Shown: positions 28,936-37,913 of the stretch, in pieces
Layout of the letters: each line of letters opens with the position of its first letter
Numbering within the stretch: the first letter of the stretch is position 1
The notes under the pieces: generated by a model
The model's input: only the letters and a program-made list of their open reading frames with translations
Told to the model about the DNA's origin: nothing
The model's database searches: none
Made by a program: the position numbers and the translations under genes
DNA from: Isoptericola halalbus
GTDB taxonomy: Bacteria; Actinomycetota; Actinomycetes; Actinomycetales; Cellulomonadaceae
DNA: 64,000 nt
NCBI GenBank assembly: GCA_009663185.1
Contig: VJZX01000003.1
Coordinates: forward strand, 62,001-126,000
Reading direction: 5' to 3'

Positions 28936-29658
28936 TCACGGAGTACGACGGCGCAGGGTCGACACGCCCAGCACGACGGCACCGACGATGAACATGATGA
29001 TGACGGCCACCGCCCCGCGCACGTCGACCCACTCGGCGCCGGCCGCGAGGTCCTGCATCGCCTCGACGGCGTACGTCAGGGGAAACACGCGCGACAGCCA
29101 CTCGAGCAGCTCGGGCATCTGGTCGCGCGGCATGATCAGCCCGCACGTGATGAGCTGCGGGAAGATGATCGCCGGCATCATCTGCACGGCCTGGAACTCG
29201 GTCCGCGCGAGGGCAGATGCCGCCAGCCCGAGGCACGAGCCGAGCACGGCGTCGAGCAGCGCAACCACGATGACGAGCCACATAGGCCCGGCGACGTCCA
29301 TGCCGACGGCCGTCGCGAACCCCACGACGACGAGCGCCTGGACGAGCGCGAGAGTGGCGAACGCGATCGCGTAGCCCGCGACGAAGTCGCCCTTGCCCAG
29401 CGGCGTCGTCATGAGCCGCTCGAGCGTGCCGGACTGCCGCTCGCGCAGCGTCGCGACACTCGTGACCAGGAACATCACGATGAGCGGGAACAGGCCCACG
29501 AGCATCGGCCCGAACTGGTCGAGCACCGGCGTGCCCCGGAACATCCACGCGATGAGGCCGAGCAGCAGGCACGGCAGCACCAGGATGAGCACGATCGTGC
29601 GGCGGTCGAACCGGAGCTGGGCCAGCACCCGGGCCGCGGTCGTCCAGGTGAGGTTCAT
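28936..29658 (-). CDS. ABC-2 type transporter permease
   Basis: A protein of 240 residues with six membrane helices. It has the ABC-2 exporter signature around LRERQSGTLERLMTTPLGKGDF and QLITCGLIMPRDQMPELLEW. It pairs with the ATPase gene upstream through an ATGA overlap. The substrate is unknown; a drug or lipid is typical for this type with an adjacent TetR gene. Confidence 0.9.
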   Translation of the reverse strand: MNLTWTTAARVLAQLRFDRRTIVLILVLPCLLLGLIAWMFRGTPVLDQFGPMLVGLFPLIVMFLVTSVATLRERQSGTLERLMTTPLGKGDFVAGYAIAFATLALVQALVVVGFATAVGMDVAGPMWLVIVVALLDAVLGSCLGLAASALARTEFQAVQMMPAIIFPQLITCGLIMPRDQMPELLEWLSRVFPLTYAVEAMQDLAAGAEWVDVRGAVAVIIMFIVGAVVLGVSTLRRRTP

Positions 29659-30434
29659 CGAGGCTGCACCTCGCCCGCCGATGCGCGCTCCACGAGAGCG
29701 AGGAACGCACGTTCGGGGTCGGGCGCGCCCGTCGTGCGCATGAGCTCGTCGGGCGTCGTGTCGGCGACGAGCGCACCTTCGCGCAGGAGCAGCAGCCGGT
29801 CGCACCGGGTCGCCTCGTCCATCACGTGGCTCGACACGAGCAGCGTCCGTCCCCCGGCGGCGAGCCGCCGGAACGTGTCCCACAGGTCACGCCGCAGCAC
29901 CGGGTCGAGGCCCACGGTCGGTTCGTCGAGGACGAGCAGCTCGGGCTCGCCGACGAGCGCCGCGGCGAGCGACACGCGCGACAGCTCGCCGCCCGACAGC
30001 GTCCCCACGCGCTGCCGCTCGTGCCCACCGAGGTCGACGGTCGCCACCGCCTTCGCGACCGCCTCGCGCGTGGCCGACGCCGGTACCCCGGCGAGGCGTG
30101 CGAAGTAGCCCAGGTTCTGGGTCACCGTGAGGTCCTTGTAGACCGACGCGTCCTGGGTGACGTACCCGACCCGGTGCCGCAGGCCCGGCGAACCGGCGGG
30201 CTCGCCGAGGACCGTCAGCTCGCCGGTCACGCGGTCCTGGACGCCGACGATCGCGCGCATCAGCGTCGTCTTGCCGGACCCGGACGGGCCGAGGAGCCCG
30301 ACCACCTGCCGCTCGGGGACGTCGACGTCGATCCCGTGCAGGACCTCGCGACCGCCCCGGACGACCCCGAGCCCGCGCACGCGTACCGCGGCAGCCGGGG
30401 CTCCGCCGTCGGGCACGGACGCGTTATTCATCAT
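29655..30434 (-). CDS. ABC transporter ATP-binding protein
   Basis: A protein of 259 residues. Walker A is LLGPSGSGKTTLM, the signature is TLSGGELSRVSLAAAL, Walker B is LLVLDEPTVGLD and the switch His is in LLVSSHVMDEA. Two ATGs stand in tandem at the start (30434 and 30431). It lies 40 bp after the tetR gene and couples to the permease. Confidence 0.92.
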   Translation of the reverse strand: MMNNASVPDGGAPAAAVRVRGLGVVRGGREVLHGIDVDVPERQVVGLLGPSGSGKTTLMRAIVGVQDRVTGELTVLGEPAGSPGLRHRVGYVTQDASVYKDLTVTQNLGYFARLAGVPASATREAVAKAVATVDLGGHERQRVGTLSGGELSRVSLAAALVGEPELLVLDEPTVGLDPVLRRDLWDTFRRLAAGGRTLLVSSHVMDEATRCDRLLLLREGALVADTTPDELMRTTGAPDPERAFLALVERASAGEVQPR

Positions 30435-30474
30435 GTGAGGAATTCTGCTCCCGCGCACGGCTCCGCGCAAGAGC

Positions 30475-31080
30475 TCAGGCGAGATCCCCTGTGAGGTAGC
30501 GCTGCAGGTTCGGCCCGACCAGCGCGGCGAGCTCGTCGGAGCCCAAGGAGGCCACGGGCTCGATCGGCACGAGGTAGCGCGTCATGAGCAGACCGGCCAT
30601 CTGCGAGGCGACGAGCGAGCCGCGCAGCCGGGCGTCGTCGACCCCGAGCCGACGGACGATCGGACCGAGCAGCTCTGCGCCGAGGAACTGCGGCATGAGC
30701 CTCCGCAGCGTCGGGTCCGCCAGCACGGCGGGGATCACGAGCCGCACCGTCTCGCCGTACTCGGAGTCCCACGCGGCCACGACCGCCCGGACGAGCCGCT
30801 CACCCAGGCCGTCGACCGGCCCGGCAGCGACCTCACGCACGATGGCCGCCGGATCGATGTCCGCCACGCCCAGGGTCGCGGTGAACAGGTGGACCTTGTC
30901 CTCGAACCAGTGCCGCACCGTCCCGGGGTCGACGCCGGCACGCCGGGCCACGCTGCGCAGGGAAGCGGCGTCGTACCCCCGCTCGAGGAACTCCTCGCGC
31001 GCCGCGGCGAGCACGAGCGCGCGCGTGTCCTGACCCGCGGGACGGCGCCCGCGGCGCGGAGGCGTGATGGCGTCGGTCAC
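30475..31080 (-). CDS. TetR-family regulator (probable repressor of the ABC exporter)
   Basis: A protein of 201 residues. The N-terminal helix-turn-helix is LRSVARRAGVDPGTVRHWFEDK. The C-terminal domain has LVRAVVAAWDSEYGETVRL and QMAGLLMTRYLV, as in the TetR_C 'PsrA-type' groups. GTG at 31080 lies 3 bp after the proC stop, so it may be co-transcribed with proC and with the ABC genes that follow. Confidence 0.88.
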   Translation of the reverse strand: MTDAITPPRRGRRPAGQDTRALVLAAAREEFLERGYDAASLRSVARRAGVDPGTVRHWFEDKVHLFTATLGVADIDPAAIVREVAAGPVDGLGERLVRAVVAAWDSEYGETVRLVIPAVLADPTLRRLMPQFLGAELLGPIVRRLGVDDARLRGSLVASQMAGLLMTRYLVPIEPVASLGSDELAALVGPNLQRYLTGDLA

Positions 31081-31083
31081 GGG

Positions 31084-31959
31084 TCAGCCGAGCTCGGCCG
31101 CCAGCTCGCGCGCCCGGTCGCGGGCGGCTTCGAGCGCGTCGAGGAACGCGGCCCGCACGCCGCCGTCGTCGAGCCGGCGCAGCGCCGCGACGGTCGTGCC
31201 GCCGGGCGAGGAGACGCGCTCGCGCAGGGCCACGGGGTGCTCGCCGGTCTCGTCGAGCAGGCGGCCCGCGCCGAGCACGGTCTGCACGGCGAGCGTGCGT
31301 GCGACGTCGCGCGTCAGACCGAGCAGCACGCCGGCCTCGGCCATCGCGTCGACCACGTAGAACACGTACGCGGGGCCCGAGCCCGCGAGCGCCCCGACCG
31401 CGTCCATGTCCTTCTCCGCGACGCGCACGACCATGCCCGAGCCGGAGAGGATCCGCTCGACGAGCGCGAGGTCCTCGTCGCTCGCCGCCGCCCCGCCCAC
31501 GATCGCGGTCACGCCCGCGCCGACCTGCGCCGGGGTGTTGGGCATGGCCCGCACGACGGCGGTGCCCTCCGGCAGCCGCTCGGAGAAGAAGCGCACAGGC
31601 AGCCCGGCCGCGACGCTCACGACGACGGCGCCGGGCGCGAGCGAGCCGGCGATCTCGTCGAGCATCGCCGCGGCGTCCTTCGGCTTGACCCCGACGACGA
31701 CGACGTGCGCGTCGGCCGCGGCGGCCGCGTTGTCCGTCGTCGTGCGTACGCCGTACCGGCTCTCGAGCTCGGCGGCGCGCTCGGGGCGGCGCACGGTCGC
31801 GACGACGTCGCCCGGCGCGACCCCGCTCGCGAGCGCGCCAGCGAGCACGGCCTCGCCCATGTTGCCGGTGCCGCAGAAGGCCAGCCGTGTCCCTGCGATC
31901 GTCGCTGCGACCGTCTCTGTGACCGTCTCTGTGACCGTCCCTGTGATCTGCTCGTCCAC
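31084..31959 (-). CDS. proC: ProC, pyrroline-5-carboxylate reductase
   Basis: Last enzyme of proline synthesis, 291 residues. The Rossmann motif is LAFCGTGNMGEAVLAG, the substrate region is AMPNTPAQVGAGVTAI and the C-terminal signature is LRERVSSPGGTTVAALRRL. The N-terminus carries an extra stretch of about 23 residues (TVTETVTETVAATIAG) coded by tandem 12-bp units. GTG at 31959 is favoured by a -10 TACGGT seven bases upstream. Confidence 0.94.
   Translation of the reverse strand: MDEQITGTVTETVTETVAATIAGTRLAFCGTGNMGEAVLAGALASGVAPGDVVATVRRPERAAELESRYGVRTTTDNAAAAADAHVVVVGVKPKDAAAMLDEIAGSLAPGAVVVSVAAGLPVRFFSERLPEGTAVVRAMPNTPAQVGAGVTAIVGGAAASDEDLALVERILSGSGMVVRVAEKDMDAVGALAGSGPAYVFYVVDAMAEAGVLLGLTRDVARTLAVQTVLGAGRLLDETGEHPVALRERVSSPGGTTVAALRRLDDGGVRAAFLDALEAARDRARELAAELG
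31909..31944. repeat. Tandem 12-bp repeat inside the proC 5' end
   Basis: GACCGTCTCTGT occurs at 31909 and 31921, and with one change at 31933. The repeats encode Thr-Val-Thr-Glu units. The length keeps the reading frame, so slippage would change the protein tail length without breaking it. Confidence 0.85.
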
Positions 31960-31966
31960 GGGGACA

Positions 31967-31972
31967 ACCGTA
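31967..31972 (-). promoter_or_regulatory. -10 box of proC
   Basis: TACGGT on the reverse strand, seven bases before the GTG at 31959. Confidence 0.45.
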
Positions 31973-31981
31973 CGCGTCAGG

Positions 31982-32674
31982 TCACATCGGGAACGCGGTG
32001 TAGAAGTCCTCGACCAGGTCCGCCGGACCGGTGGCCTGCAGCACGGCGCTGCCGTTGCGCCACGTGACGATTGACGTGCCCTCCTCGGGACCGGGCGTGA
32101 CGGCGTAGGTGCCTGCCTTCTCGCCGTCGACCGTGACGTCTCCCGACACGGTCGGCTCGCCCGCGTCCTCGAGCAGGCTGTCGAGCACGCCTCCCGCCTC
32201 GTCGGCCTCCTCCCACTGCCCGGCCACGAGCCGCACGACGGCTGCCCCTTCGGCCTCCGGGTCGTTCCCGTCGGCGTAGGTCAGGCGCCAGGCCTCGATC
32301 GCGTCCCGGTTGTCCTCCCACGGCGTGTGCACCTTCACCCCGCGGACCGCGAGCTGCAGCGCGGTGTCGGGCATGGCCTTGAGGAAGGCGGTCTGGTTCT
32401 CGGGGCGGCCGGCCGGCTCGACCGTCGGGGTCGGCACCGGGGCCGTGACCGTGACGGCCGGCAGCGGCTCGTCGTCAGGCCGGGCGAACCCGGGCCAGAC
32501 GAACGCGGTCAGCACGGCCACGAGCAGCACGAGACCGAGCGCCAGCCCGGCGACGACGCGGCGACGGCGGCGCAGGACCTCGGCCGACGGCCGCCGGTGG
32601 ACCCGCTCGCCCGGCGACCGATACTGCGCGGAGAGATAGCTGGGACGCTTGTCGCCCGCCCGCTGAGCGCTCAT
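31982..32674 (-). CDS. Membrane-anchored hypothetical protein
   Basis: A protein of 230 residues of unknown function. A basic N-terminus (VLRRRRR) precedes one membrane helix (about 42-62: VAGLALGLVLLVAVLTAFVW), then a Pro/Thr linker and an external domain (FLKAMPDTALQLAVRGVKV through WRNGSAVLQATGPADLVED) without cysteines. It lies 22 bp before proC and may share its message. GAGAGGACG lies before the ATG. Confidence 0.75.
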   Translation of the reverse strand: MSAQRAGDKRPSYLSAQYRSPGERVHRRPSAEVLRRRRRVVAGLALGLVLLVAVLTAFVWPGFARPDDEPLPAVTVTAPVPTPTVEPAGRPENQTAFLKAMPDTALQLAVRGVKVHTPWEDNRDAIEAWRLTYADGNDPEAEGAAVVRLVAGQWEEADEAGGVLDSLLEDAGEPTVSGDVTVDGEKAGTYAVTPGPEEGTSIVTWRNGSAVLQATGPADLVEDFYTAFPM

Positions 32675-32777
32675 CGTCGTCCTCTCGTGCGTTGCCCGGC
32701 CGCCTCACGGCGGCCCTGACGGAACCCTAGACGCTCAGCACCGTACGTGCGCCGACGGCGCTGTCGGTGGCGGCACC

Positions 32778-32783
32778 TACGGT
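32778..32783 (+). promoter_or_regulatory. -10 box of radA
   Basis: TACGGT, eight bases before the GTG at 32792. Confidence 0.45.
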
Positions 32784-32791
32784 GTGTCGGC

Positions 32792-34240
32792 GTGAGCACC
32801 TCCACCTCGCGCGCCGCCCGCGCGACCAAGGCGTCCCGGCCCGCCTACCGCTGCTCGGAGTGCGGCTGGGCCACGACCAAGTGGGTCGGCCGCTGCGGCG
32901 AGTGCCAGGCGTGGGGCACGGTCACCGACGACGGACCGGCCGCGGCGGGCCCGCGCACCGTCGCGGTCACGCCGACGCGCTCGCCGGCCCGCCCGATCGC
33001 CGAGATCGACGTCGACGCCGCCCGGGCCGTGCCGACGGGCGAGGACGAGCTCGACCGCGTGCTCGGCGGCGGGCTCGTGCCGGGCGCGGTCGTCCTGCTC
33101 GCCGGCGAGCCCGGCGTCGGGAAGTCGACGCTGCTGCTGTCCGTCGCGTCGAGCTACGCGCGCGGGCCGAGTGGGCGCGACGCCCGCACCGTGCTGTACG
33201 TGACGGGAGAGGAGTCCGCGGGTCAGGTGCGGCTGCGGGCCGAGCGCGTCGGGGCGCTCGCGCCGCGTCTCCTGCTGGCGGCCGAGACCGACCTGGCCAC
33301 CGTGCTGGGCCACGTCGAGGCCTCGGCCCCGGCCCTGCTCGTGGTCGACTCGGTCCAGACGATCGCGTCGGCCGAGGTCGACGGAGCACCGGGCGGCGTC
33401 AGCCAGGTGCGCGAGGTCGCCGCGGCGCTCATCGCGGCCGCCAAGGAGCGCCAGGTGCCCGTGCTGCTCGTGGGCCACGTGACCAAGGACGGCACCGTCG
33501 CCGGCCCGCGCACGCTCGAGCACCTCGTCGACGTCGTGTGCCAGTTCGAGGGCGACCGGCACTCGCGGCTGCGCATGGTCCGGGCCGTCAAGAACCGGTA
33601 CGGCCCGACGGACGAGGTCGGCTGCTTCGAGCTGTCGGAGTCGGGCATCGTGGGGCTCAGCGACCCGAGCGGGCTGTTCCTCTCCCATCTGGGTGCGGGC
33701 GTGCCGGGGACCTGCGTGACCGTCACGGTCGAGGGCCGGCGCCCGCTCGCGCTCGAGATCCAGTCGCTCGTGGCGCCGTCGCCGCTGGCCAACCCGCGCC
33801 GCACGACGAGCGGTCTGGAGTCCTCACGTCTGGCGATGATCCTGGCCGTGCTGCACCGCCACGGCGGCCTGCGGCTCGCGGACCAGGACGTCTACGTCTC
33901 GACGATCGGCGGCGCGCGGGTGTCCGAGCCGGCGGCAGACCTCGCCACCGCGCTCGCGATCGTCTCCGCGCGCACGGGCGGGGCGCTGCCCCCGGGAACG
34001 ATCGCGTTCGGCGAGGTGGGCCTCGCCGGCGACATCCGCCCGGTGACCGCGATCGACAGGCGGCTGAGCGAGGCCGCGCGGCTCGGCTTCGTGCGCGCGG
34101 TCGTGCCGGCCGGGGCGACGACGTCGGTCCCCGCCGGTCTGCAGGTCCTCGAGGCGAGGCACATCGCCGAGGCGGTCGAGCTGTCCGGGGTCGGATCCGG
34201 GCCTGCTCCCGGCCGGTCCTCAGAAGGCGCCGCATCGTAG
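32792..34240 (+). CDS. radA: RadA, DNA repair helicase
   Basis: RecA-like branch-migration helicase of 482 residues. A zinc finger (C21-X2-C24 and C35-X2-C38) is followed by Walker A GEPGVGKST (about 105-113), the RadA-specific KNRYGPTDEVG motif and a C-terminal Lon-like domain (GGARVSEPAADLATALAI, GEVGLAGDIRPV). It processes recombination intermediates. disA follows after 9 bp, the usual pair in which RadA restrains DisA. Confidence 0.96.
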   Translation: MSTSTSRAARATKASRPAYRCSECGWATTKWVGRCGECQAWGTVTDDGPAAAGPRTVAVTPTRSPARPIAEIDVDAARAVPTGEDELDRVLGGGLVPGAVVLLAGEPGVGKSTLLLSVASSYARGPSGRDARTVLYVTGEESAGQVRLRAERVGALAPRLLLAAETDLATVLGHVEASAPALLVVDSVQTIASAEVDGAPGGVSQVREVAAALIAAAKERQVPVLLVGHVTKDGTVAGPRTLEHLVDVVCQFEGDRHSRLRMVRAVKNRYGPTDEVGCFELSESGIVGLSDPSGLFLSHLGAGVPGTCVTVTVEGRRPLALEIQSLVAPSPLANPRRTTSGLESSRLAMILAVLHRHGGLRLADQDVYVSTIGGARVSEPAADLATALAIVSARTGGALPPGTIAFGEVGLAGDIRPVTAIDRRLSEAARLGFVRAVVPAGATTSVPAGLQVLEARHIAEAVELSGVGSGPAPGRSSEGAAS

Positions 34241-34243
34241 GAT
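34238..34243 (+). promoter_or_regulatory. Internal -10 box before disA
   Basis: TAGGAT overlaps the radA stop codon and lies six bases before the disA GTG. disA may therefore have its own leaderless transcript besides read-through from radA. Confidence 0.5.
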
Positions 34244-34249
34244 GCCTAC

Positions 34250-35335
34250 GTGGCCCCTTCGCACGCGCACCCCGACGCCCTGCTCCGGGAAACCCTGGCA
34301 GCGGTGGCTCCCGGGACGGAGCTGCGCGACGGTCTCGAGCGCATCCTGCGCGGCCGAACGGGAGCCCTGATCGTCCTGGGACTCGACAGGACGGTCGAGG
34401 AGATCTGCTCCGGCGGCTTCGAGCTCGACGTCGAGTTCTCCGCGACGCGCCTGCGTGAGCTGTCCAAGATGGACGGCGCCGTCGTCCTCGACCGCGACGC
34501 CGTGCGCATCCGGCGCGCTGCGGTCCAGCTGCTGCCCGATCCGACGATCGAGACGAGCGAGTCGGGCACGCGGCACCGTACGGCCGAGCGGGTCGCCAAG
34601 CAGTCCGGCTTTCCCGTCATCTCGGTGAGCCAGTCCATGCGGATCGTCGCGATCTACGTGGGCAGCATGCGCCACGTGCTCGAGGACTCCGACACCATCC
34701 TGGGCCGCGCCAACCAGGCGCTTGCCACGCTCGAGCGCTACCGCGCCCGGCTCGACGAGGTGTCGGGCACCCTCTCGGCGCTCGAGATCGAGGACCTCGT
34801 GACCGTGCGCGACGTGTGCTCGGTGGTCCAGCGCCTCGAGATGGTGCGCCGCATCTCCGAGGAGATCGACGGCTACGTCATCGAGCTGGGCGTCGACGGC
34901 CGCCTGCTCGCCCTGCAGCTCGACGAGCTCATCGGCGGCATCGGCGCGGACCGCGACCTGGTGGTGCGCGACTACGTCGACCTCGAGCGCTCCGGGCGCT
35001 CCCTCACCGACGTGCAGGCCGACCTCGCGGCCCTCGACTCGGCGCAGCTCCTCGACTTCGGCCACATCGGCCGGGTGCTCGGCCTGCCGGGCGGCGGCGT
35101 CGCACTCGACGCCGCGGTCGCGCCGCACGGCTTCCGTCTGCTGTCCAAGGTGCCGCGCCTGCCCTTGACGGTCATCGACCGGCTCGTGGCGCACTTCGGC
35201 GGCCTGCAGAAGCTCCTCGCCGCCAGCGTCGACGACCTCATGGCCGTCGACGGCGTGGGCGAGCAGCGCGCCCGCGCGATCCGCGAGGGCCTGTCGCGCC
35301 TTGCCGAGTCGAGCATCCTCGAGCGGTACGTCTAG
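34250..35335 (+). CDS. disA: DisA, diadenylate cyclase / DNA integrity scanner
   Basis: A protein of 361 residues that makes c-di-AMP and scans DNA. Cyclase motifs are D75-G-A (SKMDGAVVL) and RHRTAE (about 108-113). A linker with long helices (about 150-280) and a C-terminal helix-hairpin-helix domain ([20 protein letters not shown]) follow. Its TAG stop lies in CTAG at 35332-35335, which is also the stop of the convergent neighbour. Confidence 0.97.
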   Translation: MAPSHAHPDALLRETLAAVAPGTELRDGLERILRGRTGALIVLGLDRTVEEICSGGFELDVEFSATRLRELSKMDGAVVLDRDAVRIRRAAVQLLPDPTIETSESGTRHRTAERVAKQSGFPVISVSQSMRIVAIYVGSMRHVLEDSDTILGRANQALATLERYRARLDEVSGTLSALEIEDLVTVRDVCSVVQRLEMVRRISEEIDGYVIELGVDGRLLALQLDELIGGIGADRDLVVRDYVDLERSGRSLTDVQADLAALDSAQLLDFGHIGRVLGLPGGGVALDAAVAPHGFRLLSKVPRLPLTVIDRLVAHFGGLQKLLAASVDDLMAVDGVGEQRARAIREGLSRLAESSILERYV

Positions 35336-36366
35336 CCCTTCTGCTTGCTGCCCTTGGCCCCGTCGTTGCGTGCCTTGGCGCCCGCGTCATCGGGCTTGCC
35401 CGCGTCTTCCTCCTGCGTCGTGCTGTCCGGCGCGTCGTCGGCGGCAGGCTCGTCGGTCGCGGGCGACGAGGGCTCCGGGGTGGGCGCGGCGCGCCCGGTC
35501 ACGGTGAAGGTCACGACGTTGCTCGTGGCCCCCGGCACGTCGGCGAGCGTGACCCTGGCCTGGTAAGCGCCGGCACCGACCGCCGGCTGGCCGCCCGCGC
35601 ACCCGGGCACGGTCCGCACGGACGACCACCGCACGTCGCGCGCGGGCGCGACGTCACCCGGACCGAGCATCAGCGTCTGCGACCCGTCCGTGCAGTCGGC
35701 CGACGACCACACGCGGTCCTCGCCCGACGCGTCGGTGATCGTCACGGCCCGGCTCGCGTCGGCGCCGTCGACGAGGCACGGCACACGACCCACGTTCTCG
35801 ACCCGGATGCTGAACACGACGGGGCTGCCCTCGATGACGGAGGTGGGGCTCGCCGTGAGCCGGATGTCGAGCTCCTCGGGCAGGCAGGTCTCCGCCGGGC
35901 CGGACAGGTCGATGGGCTTCGGCGGCTCGACCTTGTCCGCGAGGAGCTGAGGTGGCGAGTCCGGCCACACCTCACGGACCGCCTCCACGGCGCGGCCGAT
36001 CCCGTAGCCGCCGAACGTGCCCGCGGTCAGGAGTGCCCCCACGACGACGACGACGAACGGCGTGGGGCGCCGCTGCCGGGCGCCCGCGCGTCGTCGAGCG
36101 GAGCTCCGCCCACCTCGCCCGGCCGATCCCGACCGCGTCGACGCCGACGCCCGCGACGACGCGGCACCCGGGGCCTGCAGGTACGACGCCGTGGCGACCC
36201 GGCGGTCGGAACGCCCGCTCGACGAGGCGCGAGCCGGAGTCGTGCGAGCGGCGGGCTTCTTCGCCGCGGGCGTACGCGCCGAGGCCGCGCCTGAGCCAGG
36301 CTTGCGTGCCGCCGAGCGGCCGCGGGAGGTGCCACCGGACCGTCGCCGGTCGTGCGCAGCTGCCAC
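35332..36366 (-). CDS. Membrane-anchored protein with basic N-terminus and external beta domain
   Basis: A protein of 344 residues, unknown function. Residues 1-105 are disordered and rich in Arg, Ser, Ala and Lys, like a histone tail. One helix (about 107-130: [20 protein letters not shown]) is followed by an external beta-rich domain with four cysteines ([29 protein letters not shown]), probably two disulfides. An acidic/lysine tail ends it. GTG at 36366 has GGGGAG upstream. It is conserved next to disA/mutY in related genomes to my knowledge, without a known role. Confidence 0.72.
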   Translation of the reverse strand: MAAAHDRRRSGGTSRGRSAARKPGSGAASARTPAAKKPAARTTPARASSSGRSDRRVATASYLQAPGAASSRASASTRSGSAGRGGRSSARRRAGARQRRPTPFVVVVVGALLTAGTFGGYGIGRAVEAVREVWPDSPPQLLADKVEPPKPIDLSGPAETCLPEELDIRLTASPTSVIEGSPVVFSIRVENVGRVPCLVDGADASRAVTITDASGEDRVWSSADCTDGSQTLMLGPGDVAPARDVRWSSVRTVPGCAGGQPAVGAGAYQARVTLADVPGATSNVVTFTVTGRAAPTPEPSSPATDEPAADDAPDSTTQEEDAGKPDDAGAKARNDGAKGSKQKG

Positions 36367-36540
36367 GCGCTCCCCTTCCCTCCAGTCGTTGTGGCCGGCA
36401 CGTGTCACGTCACGGTCGGCGCCACCGTACGACGCCGGGACGTGCTGTTCGGAGTGCCGCGCCGCACATGATCTCAGTCCCGGCCACCTCCCTGCTCGCC
36501 CGCTCGCAGCGTCGCCGGTCGTGGGAAAGAATGGTCGCTC

Positions 36541-37434
36541 GTGCCCACCGATCACGCCGCGCTCGTGGACCAGGTCACCACCTGGTACGACGACGTCGCG
36601 CGCGACCTGCCCTGGCGCAGCCCCGACCGTACCGCCTGGGGCGTGCTCGTGAGCGAGGTCATGCTGCAGCAGACCCCGGTCGTGCGCGTCGAGCCGGTCT
36701 GGCGCACGTGGATGTCGCGCTGGCCCACCCCAGCGGACCTCGCCGCCGCCTCGACCGCGGACGTGCTGCGCGCCTGGGACCGCCTCGGCTACCCGCGTCG
36801 CGCGCTGCGCCTCGCCGAGTGCGCACGGGCGATCGTCGACCGGCACGACGGCACGGTGCCCGACGACGAGACCGCCCTGCGTGCCCTGCCCGGCATAGGC
36901 GAGTACACGGCCGCCGCCGTGCGTGCGTTCGCGTTCCGCCGTCGTGCCGTCGTCGTGGACACGAACGTCCGGCGTGTGCTCGCGCGCGTGGTCGCGGGGT
37001 CGGCGCTCCCCGCGCCGTCGTACACGGTCGCCGAGCGCACCCTCGCCGAGGCGGTCGCCCCGCACGACGACGCGACGGCCGCACGCTGGGCCGCGGCGTC
37101 GATGGAGCTCGGCGCACTGGTGTGCACCGCGCGCGTGCCGCGCTGCGCCGGCTGCCCGGTGAGCACGCTGTGTGCGTGGCGCGCGGCCGGTCACCCGCCC
37201 GACGCCCACGCGGACCGGCGCCGCGTCCAGGCGTGGCACGGCACCGACCGGCAGGTGCGCGGCCGGGTCATGTCCGTGCTCCGCGGTGCGACCGGGCCGG
37301 TCCACCGCGACCTGCTCGGCGACGTCGGCAACGACGCCGCCCAGGTCGAGCGGTGCCTCGCCGGCCTCATCGAGGACGGCCTGGTCGAACAGGACGCGGA
37401 CGGCCGCTACGCCCTCCCGGCCGGGCGGCCGTAG
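36541..37434 (+). CDS. mutY: MutY, A/G-specific adenine glycosylase
   Basis: Base-excision repair enzyme of 297 residues that removes A opposite 8-oxoG. The catalytic Glu lies in SEVMLQQTPV, the helix-hairpin-helix in LPGIGEYTAAAV, the catalytic Asp in VVDTNVRRVLAR and the [4Fe-4S] cysteines in CTARVPRCAGCPVSTLC. The C-terminal region is short and lacks a full NUDIX-like domain, as in many actinobacterial MutY. GTG start at 36541 with AATGGT, a weak -10, five bases before it. Confidence 0.93.
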   Translation: MPTDHAALVDQVTTWYDDVARDLPWRSPDRTAWGVLVSEVMLQQTPVVRVEPVWRTWMSRWPTPADLAAASTADVLRAWDRLGYPRRALRLAECARAIVDRHDGTVPDDETALRALPGIGEYTAAAVRAFAFRRRAVVVDTNVRRVLARVVAGSALPAPSYTVAERTLAEAVAPHDDATAARWAAASMELGALVCTARVPRCAGCPVSTLCAWRAAGHPPDAHADRRRVQAWHGTDRQVRGRVMSVLRGATGPVHRDLLGDVGNDAAQVERCLAGLIEDGLVEQDADGRYALPAGRP

Positions 37435-37611
37435 CCCCGGCAGCGTGCCGCCGCATCACCGTCACAGCCTCACCAGCTGGATGAAGTTCAGGGCGAGCGC
37501 GGCGAGCACTCCGGCGGCCCGTCGACCTCACCGTCCGAGGGCCGCCATGGGGGGTCGAGCTGTCGAGAGCGACCGTCTGTGACGGATCCGTCAGGCCGCT
37601 GGTCGCCCACC
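37435..37611. other. Intergenic stretch with a 14-bp palindrome
   Basis: No gene. TGACGGATCCGTCA at 37580-37593 is a perfect palindrome shortly after the small SOS gene stop on the minus strand. It has no loop, so it fits an operator better than a terminator; its role is unknown. Confidence 0.4.
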
Positions 37612-37773
37612 TCACCGCTCGGCGCTCCTTGCTGTGGGCGCTGAGCGCGCCGCGGCAGGCGGGGCCGGCGACGCCGCGGTTCCCCCTTTGCCCGCTTCCC
37701 GCGCCATCGCCGTCGTGATCGCCATCATCGCCATGAGATTGCGGGCGTCCCAGCCCCCCTCGAAGTAGCTCAT
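37612..37773 (-). CDS. Small SOS-controlled protein, 53 residues
   Basis: Not a family I recognise. The sequence begins MSYFEGGWDARNLMAMMAIT, continues as an amphipathic helix (TAMAREAG) and ends in an Ala/Pro/Ser/Arg-rich tail. A perfect LexA box and a -10 stand directly before the ATG, with the same offset as in dinB, which is the main reason to call it real. It may be a damage-induced small protein such as a division inhibitor (compare ChiZ, DivS, SidA by role only), but it lacks a membrane helix or LysM domain. Confidence 0.72.
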   Translation of the reverse strand: MSYFEGGWDARNLMAMMAITTAMAREAGKGGTAASPAPPAAARSAPTARSAER

Positions 37774-37780
37774 GGCCGGG

Positions 37781-37802
37781 ACCATATCGAACAAACGTTC
37801 GA
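37781..37802 (-). promoter_or_regulatory. LexA box and -10 of the small SOS gene
   Basis: TCGAACNNNNGTTCGA at 37787-37802, perfect. On the reverse strand a -10 TATGGT (37781-37786) follows, then seven bases and the ATG at 37773. The box starts 14 bp from the start codon, identical to dinB. Confidence 0.88.
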
Positions 37803-37913
37803 CTGCCCAGCTCTCTTACGGCTGTCGGTGGCGGCGAGTACGGTCCGGGCGAACTGTCCCGCGGTGCAGGCGGACGTGCGAGCCCGCCGTACTGCTTGTT
37901 TCGAGGAGGATCC

